The notes: a model not told the origin generated them from the sequence alone. DNA of 64,000 bases from Cryobacterium breve (GCF_004402375.1 NZ_SOGJ01000023.1:496001-560000), one strand, 5' to 3'; counted from the first letter of the stretch, positions 51,986-61,018 are shown. Numbers and translations: made by a program.

Positions 51986-52062
51986 TCCTGCTGTGAAGCC
52001 GGTGGTATGCGCGAAATCCGCGCGAGAGACCGCCGCATCAGACATGGGCAGTTGGAGGATAC

Positions 52063-52548
52063 GTGGGCGCCAATGAACTATCAGCGTTGCTGTGGCGCGA
52101 ACGAGAGCTTCTCGAACTGCTCGTCTTCAAACTCGACGAGGAACAGCTGCTCCTGACCAACGGCAAGACCCGATGGCTGCAGCAGGGAACCCGCGAGGTG
52201 GAGCAGGTGCTCGGCCATGTGCGTGAGGCCGGCCTGGCCCGTTCGGTTGAAGTGGCTGCCGTCGCACTGACCTGGGGCTCCTCTGAAGACGCCACCCTGC
52301 GCGAGCTCGTGGCCCACGCCCCAGCCGGCCCGTGGTCGGAGATCATGGCCGCGCATCTCAAGGCCATGGGCGAGCTCACCACCCAGATCAAAGAACTGCG
52401 CGACGCCAACGAGCAGCTGCTGCGTTCCGCCGCACGATCCAGCCAGGAGACCCTGGCCGACGTGCGTTCGAACACCCACACGTACGATGCGCACGGCACC
52501 GCTGACGCGCGCGCCACCGGGTCCCGACTGTTCGACCAGATTCTGTAG
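52063..52548 (+). CDS. flgN: FlgN-type export chaperone
   Basis: 161 residues, helical, ELSALLWRERELLELLVFKL then DEEQLLLTNGKTRWLQQGTREVEQVL, the FlgN family pattern; a conserved hydrophobic heptad runs through it. Chaperones FlgK and FlgL, encoded next. GTG at 52063 behind TTGGAGGA. Confidence 0.88.
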   Translation: MGANELSALLWRERELLELLVFKLDEEQLLLTNGKTRWLQQGTREVEQVLGHVREAGLARSVEVAAVALTWGSSEDATLRELVAHAPAGPWSEIMAAHLKAMGELTTQIKELRDANEQLLRSAARSSQETLADVRSNTHTYDAHGTADARATGSRLFDQIL

Positions 52549-52555
52549 GCGTTCG

Positions 52556-54025
52556 GTGAGCACTTTCGGAGGACTCAACACCGCGTACACCGGCTTGGTG
52601 GCCGCGCGCCAAGGGCTTGAGGTCGTCGGCCAGAACATCGCCAACGCCAACACCGACGGCTACACGCGCCAGCGCGTGACGACGTCCGCCGTGGATGCCG
52701 CGGCCCGGATCGGACTGATGAGCGCGACCGTGGGACCCGGCCAGGGTGTCTCCGTCGACGGCATCGCCCGCTTGGGCAGCGCGTCGCTGGACGCCCAGGT
52801 GCGCTCGAGCGCCGCCGTCGCCGGCTACTCCGCGGTGCGTGCGAACGCGCTGAGCGCGGTCGAGGTCTCAATGAACGAGCCCGGCGAGAGCGGCCTTTCC
52901 GCCCAGCTGCAGGAATTCTGGGCCGGCTGGCACGGTGTGGCGAACTCCGCCGGCGACACCGCCCCGGCCGGGGTGCTGCTCAGCCGGGCCGAGGTCCTCA
53001 CCGGCCAGATCAGCGCGGGTTACCAGGCTGTCGCAGCCCAGTGGTCTACCGAGCGCGCCAGCGTGGACAGCATGGTGGCCGAAATCAACGGAACCGCCGG
53101 CCAGGTGGCCGAGCTGAATTACCGCATCCGTCAGACGGTCGCCGGAGGCGGCACCGCCAACGAACTCATCGACCAGCGCAACTTGCTGACCACGAGCCTG
53201 GCTGCCCTCACCGGCGGCAGCGTCGTCGACCGCACCGATGGCACGGTCGACGTGCTCGTGGGCGGCAACGCCCTGGTCTCCGGAGACTCTGCCCGCGCCC
53301 TGATCGCCCGCGGCGCCCGCACCCTCGACGGCCCGAACGGGCTCACCGACCCGGCGGGCACCACCGGCCCGGTACGTGTGGAATGGGTAGACCGTGCCGG
53401 CTCGATCGGCATCGACGGCGGCGAGTTGGCCGGGTCGCTCTCCCTTCTGGCCGAAGCGGATGCCGGTGGCACCGGCGGCTCCCTTGCCGAAGCCGCGGCG
53501 ACCTACAACACCTTCGCCACGAACCTGGCGGCGAAGGTCAACGCCGTCTATTCCACGGGCAACAATTCGACCTTGCCGGGTGGTGCCTTCTTCGCCACGT
53601 CGGCCCTGGGGCCGGCCGCACTGGGCTTGTCCGTTACGCCGACGACGGCCGCCGAGCTCACGACCGGGCTGGCGCTGAACGGTGCCCTCGACGGGTCCAT
53701 CGCCGACCAGATCGCCCAGCTCGGCGCCGGCAAGGCCGTTGACGGTGCCGGCAACCCGGTGCGGTCTCCCAGCGCCGACTGGTCGGACTTCGTCACCTCG
53801 CTGGCCGTGAAAACCAAAGGCGAGCTGCGCCAGGCTTCCCTGGCCGATGTCACCGCGACCACGGCGGTGAACGCGCAGCTGGCGAACTCCTCGGTCGACC
53901 TCGATGAGGAGAACGTGAACCTGCTCATGTTCCAGCACGCCTACCAAGGCGCCGCCCGGGTGCTGACGGCCGTGGACGAGATGCTCGACACCCTGATCAA
54001 CCGCACCGGACTGGTCGGAAGGTAG
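52556..54025 (+). CDS. flgK: hook-filament junction protein FlgK
   Basis: 489 residues from GTG at 52556 (STFGGLNTAYTGLVAARQGL). The motif GQNIANANTDGYTRQRV and C-terminal DEENVNLLMFQHAYQGAARVL are diagnostic. A longer in-frame reading begins inside flgN and is not used. Seven bases after flgN. Confidence 0.94.
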   Translation: MSTFGGLNTAYTGLVAARQGLEVVGQNIANANTDGYTRQRVTTSAVDAAARIGLMSATVGPGQGVSVDGIARLGSASLDAQVRSSAAVAGYSAVRANALSAVEVSMNEPGESGLSAQLQEFWAGWHGVANSAGDTAPAGVLLSRAEVLTGQISAGYQAVAAQWSTERASVDSMVAEINGTAGQVAELNYRIRQTVAGGGTANELIDQRNLLTTSLAALTGGSVVDRTDGTVDVLVGGNALVSGDSARALIARGARTLDGPNGLTDPAGTTGPVRVEWVDRAGSIGIDGGELAGSLSLLAEADAGGTGGSLAEAAATYNTFATNLAAKVNAVYSTGNNSTLPGGAFFATSALGPAALGLSVTPTTAAELTTGLALNGALDGSIADQIAQLGAGKAVDGAGNPVRSPSADWSDFVTSLAVKTKGELRQASLADVTATTAVNAQLANSSVDLDEENVNLLMFQHAYQGAARVLTAVDEMLDTLINRTGLVGR

Positions 54026-54027
54026 CC

Positions 54028-54915
54028 ATGATGAACCGAGTCACCACCCACACCCAGGTGCGCACCGCACAGGCCAATCTGCAGGCCAACCTGGCCCGGA
54101 TGGCCGAGTTGCAGGAACGGGCCACGTCGCTGAAGGCGATCGACCGGCCCTCCGACGACCCGGCACGCACGGCCGACTCCCTCGCGGTGCGTGCGGAACA
54201 ACGGGCGCTCACGCAGTACATGTCCAACGCCGACAACGCCAACGGCTGGCTGACCACGGCCGACACGGCCCTGTCCGAGGTCACCAACCTGCTCAACCAG
54301 GTGCGCGATGTGACGGTGCAGGGCGCCAACGAGGGAGCCCTCACCCCCACCGCGAGAGAAGGCCTGGCGGCCAGCCTCGACGGTCTCAACGAAAGCCTGC
54401 TCGCCCAGGCGAACGCCCGGCATCTCGGTCGCAGCGTCTTCGCCGGAAATTCGGACGCCGGGGTCGCCTTCACCCCCGGATTCACGTTCACCGGAACCCC
54501 GACCGCGAGCGTGGACCGCCGCATCGGCGCCGACACCACCGTGAAGGTCGACGCCGACGGGGCCGCCGTCTTCGGCGAGGGTACCGATTCGGTGTTCGCC
54601 CTGATAGCGACCATCGCCGCCGACCTCCGGTCGGGCGGCCCGAACGTCAATGCCCACCTCGCCGCCCTAGACTTGCGAATGAAGACCGTGCTCACGGCGC
54701 GTACCGATGTCGGCGTGCGCCAGGCCCAGATCCAGAAAGCCGGGGACACTCTCGTGCAGCACAAAGGAAACCTCGAGGCTCAGCGGGCCGGAATCGAGGA
54801 CGTCGACCTCGCCCAGGCCATCCTGGACCTGAAAGTGCAGGAGGTAACCTACCAAGCGGCCCTCTCGGTCACCGCTCGGGTGCTACAGCCGACGCTGATG
54901 GACTTCCTCCGATGA
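54028..54915 (+). CDS. flgL: hook-filament junction protein FlgL
   Basis: 295 residues, flagellin-like D0/D1 ends: MMNRVTTHTQVRTAQANLQA, RPSDDPARTADSLAVRAEQR, and a C-terminal coiled segment VDLAQAILDLKVQEVTYQAA. Starts 2 bases after flgK; overlaps fliW by 4. Confidence 0.93.
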   Translation: MMNRVTTHTQVRTAQANLQANLARMAELQERATSLKAIDRPSDDPARTADSLAVRAEQRALTQYMSNADNANGWLTTADTALSEVTNLLNQVRDVTVQGANEGALTPTAREGLAASLDGLNESLLAQANARHLGRSVFAGNSDAGVAFTPGFTFTGTPTASVDRRIGADTTVKVDADGAAVFGEGTDSVFALIATIAADLRSGGPNVNAHLAALDLRMKTVLTARTDVGVRQAQIQKAGDTLVQHKGNLEAQRAGIEDVDLAQAILDLKVQEVTYQAALSVTARVLQPTLMDFLR

Positions 54916-55322
54916 CGTCCGACGTGTTGACCGGTCCGGTGACCGTCGACCTGAGCTTCGTGTCCCCGCCGCCCGGCCTGGCCCCGCTGACCGAGTTCGC
55001 CTTGACCGAGGTCCCTGGTGCTGACGGGCTGTTCACACTGGAGTCGGCCGACAGCCGGCGCACGCGCTTGTTCGTGCTCGATGCATCCGTCTATCTGCCT
55101 GACTACTCCCCCGTGATCAGCGATGATCATGCGGCGGCGCTCGACCTGACCGGTCCGGAGGACGCCTTGCTGCTCGTGGTGACGAACCCGGGCGAAGACG
55201 GCACCACGGTGAACCTGATGGCCCCGATCGTGGTCAACTCCGGCACCGGTCGCTGCGCGCAGATCATCCTCGACGGCCAGGATTGGCCACTCCGTGCTGC
55301 GTTGGGCGCCCGCTCCGAATGA
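54912..55322 (+). CDS. fliW: flagellar assembly factor FliW
   Basis: 136 residues. SFVSPPPGLAPLTEFALTEV, LDASVYLPDYSPVI and NLMAPIVVNSGTGRCAQIIL match FliW (F..PGL, lNl.API..N.....QvIL). Binds CsrA and flagellin in Bacillus, freeing fliC translation when flagellin is exported. Ends the plus-strand flagellar operon. The C-terminal about 10 residues run just before the TGTGGCTG repeat. Confidence 0.92.
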   Translation: MTSDVLTGPVTVDLSFVSPPPGLAPLTEFALTEVPGADGLFTLESADSRRTRLFVLDASVYLPDYSPVISDDHAAALDLTGPEDALLLVVTNPGEDGTTVNLMAPIVVNSGTGRCAQIILDGQDWPLRAALGARSE

Positions 55323-55852
55323 CCTGGCCGGCCTGCCGGCTGCGTGGCTATGTGGCTGTGTGGCTGTGTGGCTGTGTGGCTGTGTGGCTGTGTGGCTGTG
55401 CGCCTGCGCGCCTGCGCGGCCCTCGGCGAATATCCGTCGGAGACGACCCCGGGCATCGAGCTGCATTCGAAATGCACAGCGCATCGGCGCAGCGCTTGAC
55501 GTTGAGACTCTCTGACGGGCTGGTTTCCGGTCGCCCGGGCCCAGGACCGATTGCGAAGCGAGTGGGTCGACTTCGTGCGGGCGAAGCGATGCCCGTGACG
55601 AGCCACGAGAGCAAGGACGTCGCGTGGAGGCAGACGGATGCCCTGCCGCAGCAGGTCCCGAAGGGTGTCGGCAACCACGTCGCTGGGGTGCATCGCGAGC
55701 TGGCGCATCAGCACGGCACGCGCTGGGCACACACCGCACCCAGGTCGGGCGCGCCTTGTTCGTATCCAGTGCGTGCACAGTGCGCCGGCCGAACGAGGGA
55801 CCGGACGGCGCCTCCGCGCCGCCCGGGATCGGTGAGTGGAGTGATGCGGTGG
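55323..55852. other. 530-base gap with tandem repeats and a possible gene remnant
   Basis: Contains the TGTGGCTG array. On minus, about 55500-55690 reads MHPSDVVADTLRDLLRQGIR then LPPRDVLALVARHGHRFART with reasonable codon use, but the frame continues through the repeat and into fliW, so it is at best the start of a broken gene. No recognised domain. Confidence 0.5.
55351..55400. repeat. 8-bp tandem repeat (TGTGGCTG)6
   Basis: Six perfect copies plus two bases, 28 bases after the fliW stop, followed by CGCCTGCG-type variants. An 8-bp unit would shift any overlapping frame on each change of copy number. Confidence 0.95.
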
Positions 55853-56224
55853 CTAGGTCGTCTGCGAGATGCAGATGAAGTTGCCCTCGGTGTCGCGGAA
55901 CCAGGCCGATTTCATGTCGTCGGCCGTGACGACCCCGTTCATGGTTTTCATGCCGGGGATGTCGAACTCCTCGAAGACGACCCCGCGTTCGCCGAGCGTG
56001 CCCATCTCGGCGTCGAGGTCATCCGTGATCCAGCCCATCTGGGTGTTCCTGGCCGTGCCGGCATTGCTGGTCTCGTAGATCTCGAAGACCGATCCCGACC
56101 CGACGTGGTACACCAGGACTCCCTCGTGGGTTTCGTCGGGGTCGAGGCCGAGCGCGTCGTGGTAGAACGACTGAGCCCGTTTGAGGTCCGCCGCCGGTAA
56201 CACGGTGTGCAGTTCTTTCAGCAT
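55853..56224 (-). CDS. VOC (glyoxalase/bleomycin-resistance) family protein
   Basis: 123 residues with the paired beta-alpha-beta modules: TVLPAADLKRAQSFYHDALG (first) and DDLDAEMGTLGERGVVFEEF with WFRDTEGNFICISQ (second). Metal-ligand pattern is partly conserved (His6, Glu near the module ends). Substrate unknown. ATG at 56224 has AAGGAGG upstream; an in-frame extension upstream is not needed. Confidence 0.88.
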   Translation of the reverse strand: MLKELHTVLPAADLKRAQSFYHDALGLDPDETHEGVLVYHVGSGSVFEIYETSNAGTARNTQMGWITDDLDAEMGTLGERGVVFEEFDIPGMKTMNGVVTADDMKSAWFRDTEGNFICISQTT

Positions 56225-56483
56225 TGTGAAACGCCTCCTTGGTGGTGCAGGTGATTCGTGGCGCGTGTGGGGGGTGACGTTGAAGCCACCGAGTATCGGG
56301 CATCCTGCCCACCGGATGCCGATCAGGGAGGGCTTCTGAGGCGGAGTACCGGCTGGCGGTGGATCGGTGAGCGCGAATCGTGGCCGAAACTCCTCGCCCA
56401 GCAGAGGCAGGTTGGCCACCCCGGCGGGCGTTGACTTATCGCTTTATCCACCTCAAACATACGCCGCAGGTCCGCCCGAGTGA

Positions 56484-56957
56484 AGGGCCGTTTTCCGGTT
56501 GCTCTCGGTCGGGCGCACCCGGTACACGGTGCCGAAGGAACTGCGACGGTACCTCCGGGTGCGAGACGAAACCTGCCGCTGGCCGGGCTGTCGCCGGTCG
56601 GCGACACAGTGCGATATCGACCACACCCTCGACTGGCAGTTCGAGGGGCTGACGGAGCACGAGAATCTCGCGCATCTGTGTCCGGCCGACCATGCGCTGG
56701 AGTCAGAGACCCGGTGGAGCTATGTGCACCTGACGGACGGAACGCTGAAGTGGACCTCACCGACCGGGCGCACGTTCATCAGTGAGCCGGCCACGCTCAT
56801 CCGCCCGCCAGAGCGCCGCCCGAAACCGGAGCCGCTGCCGCTGCCGCTGCCGCTGCCGCTGCCGCTGCCGCTGCCGCTGCCGCTGCCGCTGCCGCTGCCG
56901 GAGCCTACATCTCACGCGAGGTCGCGGGCGTCCGAAGCGGACCCGCCGCCGTTCTGA
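56484..56957 (+). pseudogene. C-terminal remnant of a DUF222/HNH endonuclease
   Basis: Only the last about 153 residues of the family remain: SVGRTRYTVPKELRRYLRVR, CRWPGCRRSATQCDIDHTLD and NLAHLCPADH. A TGA at 56481-56483 closes the frame upstream and the first possible start (TTG, 56499) lies inside the conserved region. The tail after SEPATLIRPPERRPKPEP is a Pro-Leu run from an expanded hexanucleotide. The DUF222 half is absent. Could still be expressed as a small HNH protein, but decay is more likely. Confidence 0.75.
56832..56900 (+). repeat. hexanucleotide repeat (CCGCTG)11.5 in the HNH remnant
   Basis: Eleven perfect CCGCTG units plus CCG, encoding Pro-Leu steps in frame. The longest microsatellite in the window. 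Confidence 0.95.
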
Positions 56958-56989
56958 AGTTCTCTGCGTCGCACCCGCGTAACGCCCAA

Positions 56990-57313
56990 TCAGTGTGTAG
57001 CGTCGACGAATTTCAACCCGACGACGCACCCCACCAGGCCGAGGATGAGCAGAATCTTCAGCAGGGAGGCCGGTTCGGCTCCGAAGACCATGGCGTAGAG
57101 CACGGTGAGCGCCGCGCCGATCCCGACCCAGACGGCATACGCGGTCCCGGTCGAGATGTCCCGCATTGCGAAGGCAAGCCCGCCCATGCTGAGCACGAGG
57201 GCCACCGCGAACACGACGGATGGCCACAGTCGCGTGAACCCCGCCGACTTACCGAGCGCCGTGGCCCAGACGGCCTCCAGAACCCCAGACAGAATGAGAA
57301 TGATCCACGACAT
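56990..57313 (-). CDS. sugE: SMR-family guanidinium exporter (SugE/Gdx)
   Basis: 107 residues, four membrane helices. Start MSWIILILSGVLEAVWATAL with the proton/substrate Glu13 and the Gdx-type GLEAVWATALGKS-like context; ISTGTAYAVWVGIGAALTVL is the packing-motif region. Gdx proteins export guanidinium in exchange for protons. The assignment is strengthened by the guanidine riboswitch in its leader. ATG at 57313; earlier in-frame starts lie inside the riboswitch. Confidence 0.92.
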   Translation of the reverse strand: MSWIILILSGVLEAVWATALGKSAGFTRLWPSVVFAVALVLSMGGLAFAMRDISTGTAYAVWVGIGAALTVLYAMVFGAEPASLLKILLILGLVGCVVGLKFVDATH

Positions 57314-57328
57314 GACAACAGCTCCCGT

Positions 57329-57369
57329 GGCCAGTCTTGTCGCATGCCGGGTACTGAACCGTCGTCCGG
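57329..57369 (-). promoter_or_regulatory. guanidine-III (mini-ykkC) riboswitch
   Basis: The minus-strand RNA holds CCGGACGA at its 5' end, then GUACCCGG, then GACAAGAC, in the order and spacing of the guanidine-III class. Helix pairing is kept: CCGG with CCGG, and CAGU with ACUG flanked by GG/CC with one bulged U. The ribosome-binding GGGAG lies a few bases past its 3' end and the sugE ATG 16 bases past it, so ligand binding should control translation start. Confidence 0.88.
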
Positions 57370-57430
57370 AGCCGCGTCGCGCGGCCTCCATCAAGAATAG
57401 CCGCCGAGCCTGAGCAGGGCCTCCGCAGAC

Positions 57431-57997
57431 CTATTCCGCGAGCAGGGCCGCCTCGAACGCCACCCAGGGCAGCATGGCGCACTTGACGCGGGCCGGGTAA
57501 CGGGAGACGCCGGCGAACGCGGCAGCGTCGCCGAGCACTTCCTCGTCGGGTTCGATCGTGCCACGCGAGCGCAGCATCTCCCGGAAGGTGTTCAGCACGG
57601 CCCGCGCGGTGGCGACGTCCTCGCCCCACACGGTGTCGTGCAGCACGGATGCCGACGCCATCGAGATCGAGCATCCGTCGCCGGCCCAGGCGAACTCCTC
57701 GATCACGGCGTCGCCAGTAGGCTCAGCGCCCGACGCAGGCACACCGCCGGACGCAGGCGGGCCGCCAGCTTCCCCGCCGCGCACGCCGATGCGCAAGGTC
57801 ACCTCGTCGCCGCAGGTCGTGTTCACCTGGTGCGACTCGGTCACGCGTAACCCGGAACCCGCACCGGTAGGAGACGCACCGGGAACGGTTCCGACCTCGC
57901 CGAGCGGTGGCAGCCCGCCCGCCGGGGCGCCGTTCCGGGACTTGGCGTGGTCGAGGATGATCTGCTGGTAGAGCTGCTGCATGGCACTGTTGGTCAT
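57431..57997 (-). CDS. sufU: iron-sulfur scaffold protein SufU
   Basis: 188 residues. Zn/Fe ligands Cys62 and Asp64 (NTTCGDEV), Cys109 (GDGCSISMAS) and Cys173 (VKCAMLPW) are intact. It accepts persulfide from SufS. Two Gly/Pro/Ala-rich insertions (about 27-52 and 74-96) make it longer than the usual about 150. Overlaps sufS by 4 bases. Confidence 0.92.
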   Translation of the reverse strand: MTNSAMQQLYQQIILDHAKSRNGAPAGGLPPLGEVGTVPGASPTGAGSGLRVTESHQVNTTCGDEVTLRIGVRGGEAGGPPASGGVPASGAEPTGDAVIEEFAWAGDGCSISMASASVLHDTVWGEDVATARAVLNTFREMLRSRGTIEPDEEVLGDAAAFAGVSRYPARVKCAMLPWVAFEAALLAE

Positions 57998-59310
57998 GAC
58001 TTCACTCCGAAGAACGGGGCCACCTCGGCCAGGGTCGCCAGGAACCGGTCGACCTCATCGGTTGTGGTGTACAGGTAGGTGCTCGCGCGAGTCGACGCGG
58101 TCACGCCGAGCCGGCGGTGCAGCGGCTGGGCGCAGTGATGCCCGACGCGAACCGCGATGCCGGCCTCGTCGAGGTACTGGCCCACGTCGTGGGCGTGCAC
58201 CCCGGCCAGGTCGAAGCTGGCCAGGCCGATGCGTTCAACTCCGGCGGGCGGTCCGAGCAGACGCACCCCGGGAATCTCGGCGAGACCTTCCACAAGGCGT
58301 TGCCCCAGTTCGGCCTCGCGCGCCATGATGCGGTCCATACCGGTCTCGGTCAGGTAGTCGACCGCGGCGGCGAGGGCGATCGCCTGCGAAATGCGCTGGG
58401 TGCCGGCCTCGAAACGCTGCGGCGGCGCGAGAAACTCGGCGGTGTGCATGTCCACCGTGGTGATCATGGATCCGCCGGTGAGGAACGGCGGCATGTCGGC
58501 AAGCAGCTCGGCCTTGCCGTAGAGCACGCCGATTCCGGTGGGACCGAGCATCTTGTGGCCGGAGAAGACGGCGAAGTCCACGTCGAGGGCGGCCACGTCC
58601 ACGGGCAGGTGCGGCACCGACTGGCAGGCGTCGAGCAGCACGAGCGCGCCCACCGCGCGGGCCAGGGCCACGAGCTCGGCGACCGGGTTGATCGTGCCCA
58701 CCACATTGGAGGCGTGGGTGACCGCGAGCAGGCGGGTGCGCGCTCCGATGATGCCCGCCGCCGCCGCCAGGTCGAGTGTGCCATCGTCTCGAACCGGGAT
58801 GAACCGCAGGGTCGCGCCGGTGCGCAACGCGAGCTGCTGCCACGGGATCAGGTTGGCGTGGTGCTCCATCTCGGTGACGACGATCTCGTCGCCGGCGCCG
58901 AGCGCGAACCGCTTCGCGGCCGGGCCGCCGAGCCCGAGGGAAGCATTGGAGAACGAGTAGGCGACGAGGTTGATCCCCTCGGTCGCGTTCGACGTCCAGA
59001 CGACCTCATCGGCCTGCGCACCGATGAACGCGGCCACGGTCGCGCGGGCCGCCTCGAACGTCTCGGTGGCGCCGAACGCGAGGGTGTGCGCCCCACGGTG
59101 CACGGCGGCGTTGCGCTGCTCGTAGAACTCCTGCTCGGCCTCCATCACGCTGAGCGGGTTCTGCGAGGTCGCACCCGAGTCGAGGTAGTTGAGCGGATGC
59201 CCATTGACCAACTGGTCGAGGATCGGGAAATCGTTGCGGATGCGGTCGACTTCCTCGTCCGTCAGCGGGCGAGCGTTCGCACGGGTGGACGGTGAAACGG
59301 AAGACGTCAT
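57994..59310 (-). CDS. sufS: cysteine desulfurase SufS
   Basis: 438-residue PLP enzyme. Lys253 in SGHKMLGPTGIG binds PLP, HANLIPWQQL and TRLLAVTHASNVVG lie near the active site, and the persulfide Cys is in VGHHCAQPLHRRLG (about 393). Works with SufU; other suf genes are not in the window. ATG at 59310. Confidence 0.95.
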   Translation of the reverse strand: MTSSVSPSTRANARPLTDEEVDRIRNDFPILDQLVNGHPLNYLDSGATSQNPLSVMEAEQEFYEQRNAAVHRGAHTLAFGATETFEAARATVAAFIGAQADEVVWTSNATEGINLVAYSFSNASLGLGGPAAKRFALGAGDEIVVTEMEHHANLIPWQQLALRTGATLRFIPVRDDGTLDLAAAAGIIGARTRLLAVTHASNVVGTINPVAELVALARAVGALVLLDACQSVPHLPVDVAALDVDFAVFSGHKMLGPTGIGVLYGKAELLADMPPFLTGGSMITTVDMHTAEFLAPPQRFEAGTQRISQAIALAAAVDYLTETGMDRIMAREAELGQRLVEGLAEIPGVRLLGPPAGVERIGLASFDLAGVHAHDVGQYLDEAGIAVRVGHHCAQPLHRRLGVTASTRASTYLYTTTDEVDRFLATLAEVAPFFGVKS

Positions 59311-59354
59311 CTGTCCAGAGTATTCCCTCCTCCCTGCTATGCGCACCGACCGCG

Positions 59355-60122
59355 TCACACACCGATGATCGGTGCGGAACCCGGCCCGCCGCCCGGCACT
59401 GCCGGCCCCGCGGACAGGTCAAGCCCGAACGTCAGGGCCCGGGTGAACTCCGTCTGCGGATGCGCGAACACCGCGCGGGTCGGCCCCTCCTCGATGATGC
59501 GCCCGCCCTGCAGCACGATCACCCGGTCGGCCAGAGCGAGGGCGTCGAGCGGGTCGTGGGTGACCAGGATGACGGACCGATTGAGGAGCACCCGGTGCAG
59601 CAACCGGCGCTGCGCGGGCACGGCGGCCACGTCGAGGGCGGTCATCGGCTCGTCGAGCAGCAGCAGCCGGGGGCTGGCCGCGAGGGCCCGGGCCACGGCG
59701 ACCCGCTGGGCCTGGCCGCCGGACAGCATCGCGGGTCGCCGGTCGGCAAGCTCGGAGACCTCGGCGGCGGCGAGCCACTCGTCGGCGAGCAACCGCGACG
59801 CGGCCCGGGATTCCCCCGCGCTGCGCGGACCGAACGCCACGTTGTCGCGCACGCTCAGGTGCGGGAAGAGCAGCGGCTCCTGGGCCAGCAGCACCGTGCG
59901 GCGGGCGTGCGGCGGCAGAAACGTGCCCGGCAGGTCGAACAGAACCTGCCCGTCGAGGGTGGCCCGACCGGAATCGGGCCGCAGCAGACCCGCGCACAGC
60001 TCGACGACGGTGGACTTGCCGGCGCCGTTGGAGCCGAGCAGTGCCACCGTCTCACCCGGCGACACGGTGAAGGAGACATCCAGCCCACGCCGGCGCATCA
60101 CCGCGGCCAGTTCGAGGGTCAT
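59355..60122 (-). CDS. modC: molybdate ABC transporter ATPase ModC
   Basis: 255 residues. Walker [10 protein letters not shown] (30-38), signature LSGGQAQR, Walker B LLLLDEP. The C-terminal regulatory TOBE domain of longer ModC is absent here, being encoded instead by the gene at 61793. Overlaps modB by 4 bases. Confidence 0.88.
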   Translation of the reverse strand: MTLELAAVMRRRGLDVSFTVSPGETVALLGSNGAGKSTVVELCAGLLRPDSGRATLDGQVLFDLPGTFLPPHARRTVLLAQEPLLFPHLSVRDNVAFGPRSAGESRAASRLLADEWLAAAEVSELADRRPAMLSGGQAQRVAVARALAASPRLLLLDEPMTALDVAAVPAQRRLLHRVLLNRSVILVTHDPLDALALADRVIVLQGGRIIEEGPTRAVFAHPQTEFTRALTFGLDLSAGPAVPGGGPGSAPIIGV

Positions 60123-61018
60123 GACAGTCCTCGCGGCCGGTGGGTGGCCACCATCACGATCAGGGCCACGGCCACGAGCAGAAGGGCGAGGGCGACGGCC
60201 GCGTCGGCATCCGTCTCCCGTTGCAGGTAGATCTCGAGCGGCAGTGTGCGGGTGACTCCCTGCAGGCTGCCGGCGAAAGTGAGGGTCGCGCCGAACTCGC
60301 CGAGCGCGCGCGCGAACGCGAGCACCGCGCCGGCCACCAGGCCGGGCAGCACCAGCGGCAGCGTCACCCGCCGGAAGACCGTGCCGGGGGTGGCGCCGAG
60401 CGTGGCGGCGACCGCCTCGAAACGCGCGCCGGAAGCCCGCAGGGTGGCCTCGACGCTCAGCACCAGGAACGGCAGCGCCACGAAGGTCTGCGCCAGCACG
60501 ACGGCCGTTGTCGAGAAGGCGATCTGGATGCCGAGCACCTCGAAGGTCTCGCCGAGCAGTCCGCGCCGCCCGAAGGTCGACAGCAGGGCGATGCCGCCCA
60601 CGACCGGCGGCAGCACGAGCGGCAGCAGCACGACCGCGCGCACCAGACGCTGTCCGGGGAACCGGCTGCGGGCCAGGGCGAGAGCCATCGGCACGCCGAA
60701 CACGACGCAGAGCACGGTGCTCATCGCGGCGGTGCGCAGGCTGAGCATCAGCGCCGCGACCGCCGCCTCGGAGGTCACGAGGGCTCCGAACTGCGACCAG
60801 TCCACGCGCAGGGTCATGCCCGCGATCGGCAGCACGATGAACAGGGCGCCGACGGCAGCCAGGATGAGCGTCCAGCGGGGCACGCCGAGCGTCACCCGGC
60901 CGTCGGAGGAGTCCAAACGGGAGCCGTAGCGGGAGCCGTAGCGGGAGCCGTCGCGACCGGCCGTCACCTCGCGGCGCGGCGTCCCGGCCCGGCGCTCCGC
61001 CGACTCACGGCGCGCCAA
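60119..61018 (-). CDS. modB: molybdate ABC transporter permease ModB
   Basis: 299 residues, five to six membrane helices. [20 protein letters not shown] and [17 protein letters not shown] are ModB signatures. The N-terminus carries Gly-Ser-Arg-Tyr repeats from a 12-bp tandem repeat (three units at 60918-60953). Overlaps modA by 14 bases. Confidence 0.92.
   Translation of the reverse strand: MARRESAERRAGTPRREVTAGRDGSRYGSRYGSRLDSSDGRVTLGVPRWTLILAAVGALFIVLPIAGMTLRVDWSQFGALVTSEAAVAALMLSLRTAAMSTVLCVVFGVPMALALARSRFPGQRLVRAVVLLPLVLPPVVGGIALLSTFGRRGLLGETFEVLGIQIAFSTTAVVLAQTFVALPFLVLSVEATLRASGARFEAVAATLGATPGTVFRRVTLPLVLPGLVAGAVLAFARALGEFGATLTFAGSLQGVTRTLPLEIYLQRETDADAAVALALLLVAVALIVMVATHRPRGLS
60918..60953 (-). 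repeat. 12-bp tandem repeat x3 in the modB N-terminus
   Basis: Unit CGGGAGCCGTAG (plus strand), last copy with one change. Encodes Tyr-Gly-Ser-Arg-type steps in the cytoplasmic leader of ModB. Confidence 0.9.

Larger units (their letters stand above)
51618..52062. other. 445-base regulatory gap between fliA and flgN
   Basis: Holds the divergent control regions of fliA (minus) and flgN-flgK-flgL-fliW (plus): a tandem CCCCC..AACGGGG motif at 51818-51853, a CTTAC/GTAAG pair around 51760-51786, and a FliA-type promoter at 51958. No ORF in it looks coding. Composition is locally less GC-rich than the flanks. Confidence 0.6.

Noticed and set aside
55351-55400. CRISPR-like array
   Set aside because: Units of 8 bp are contiguous without spacers; the same holds for the CCGCTG run at 56832 and CACCTG run at 24616.
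55127-55732. 201-codon minus frame over the TGTGGCTG array as a real gene
   Set aside because: It includes the tandem repeat and then runs antisense through the 3' half of fliW; only its first about 65 codons look plausible and no domain is recognisable.
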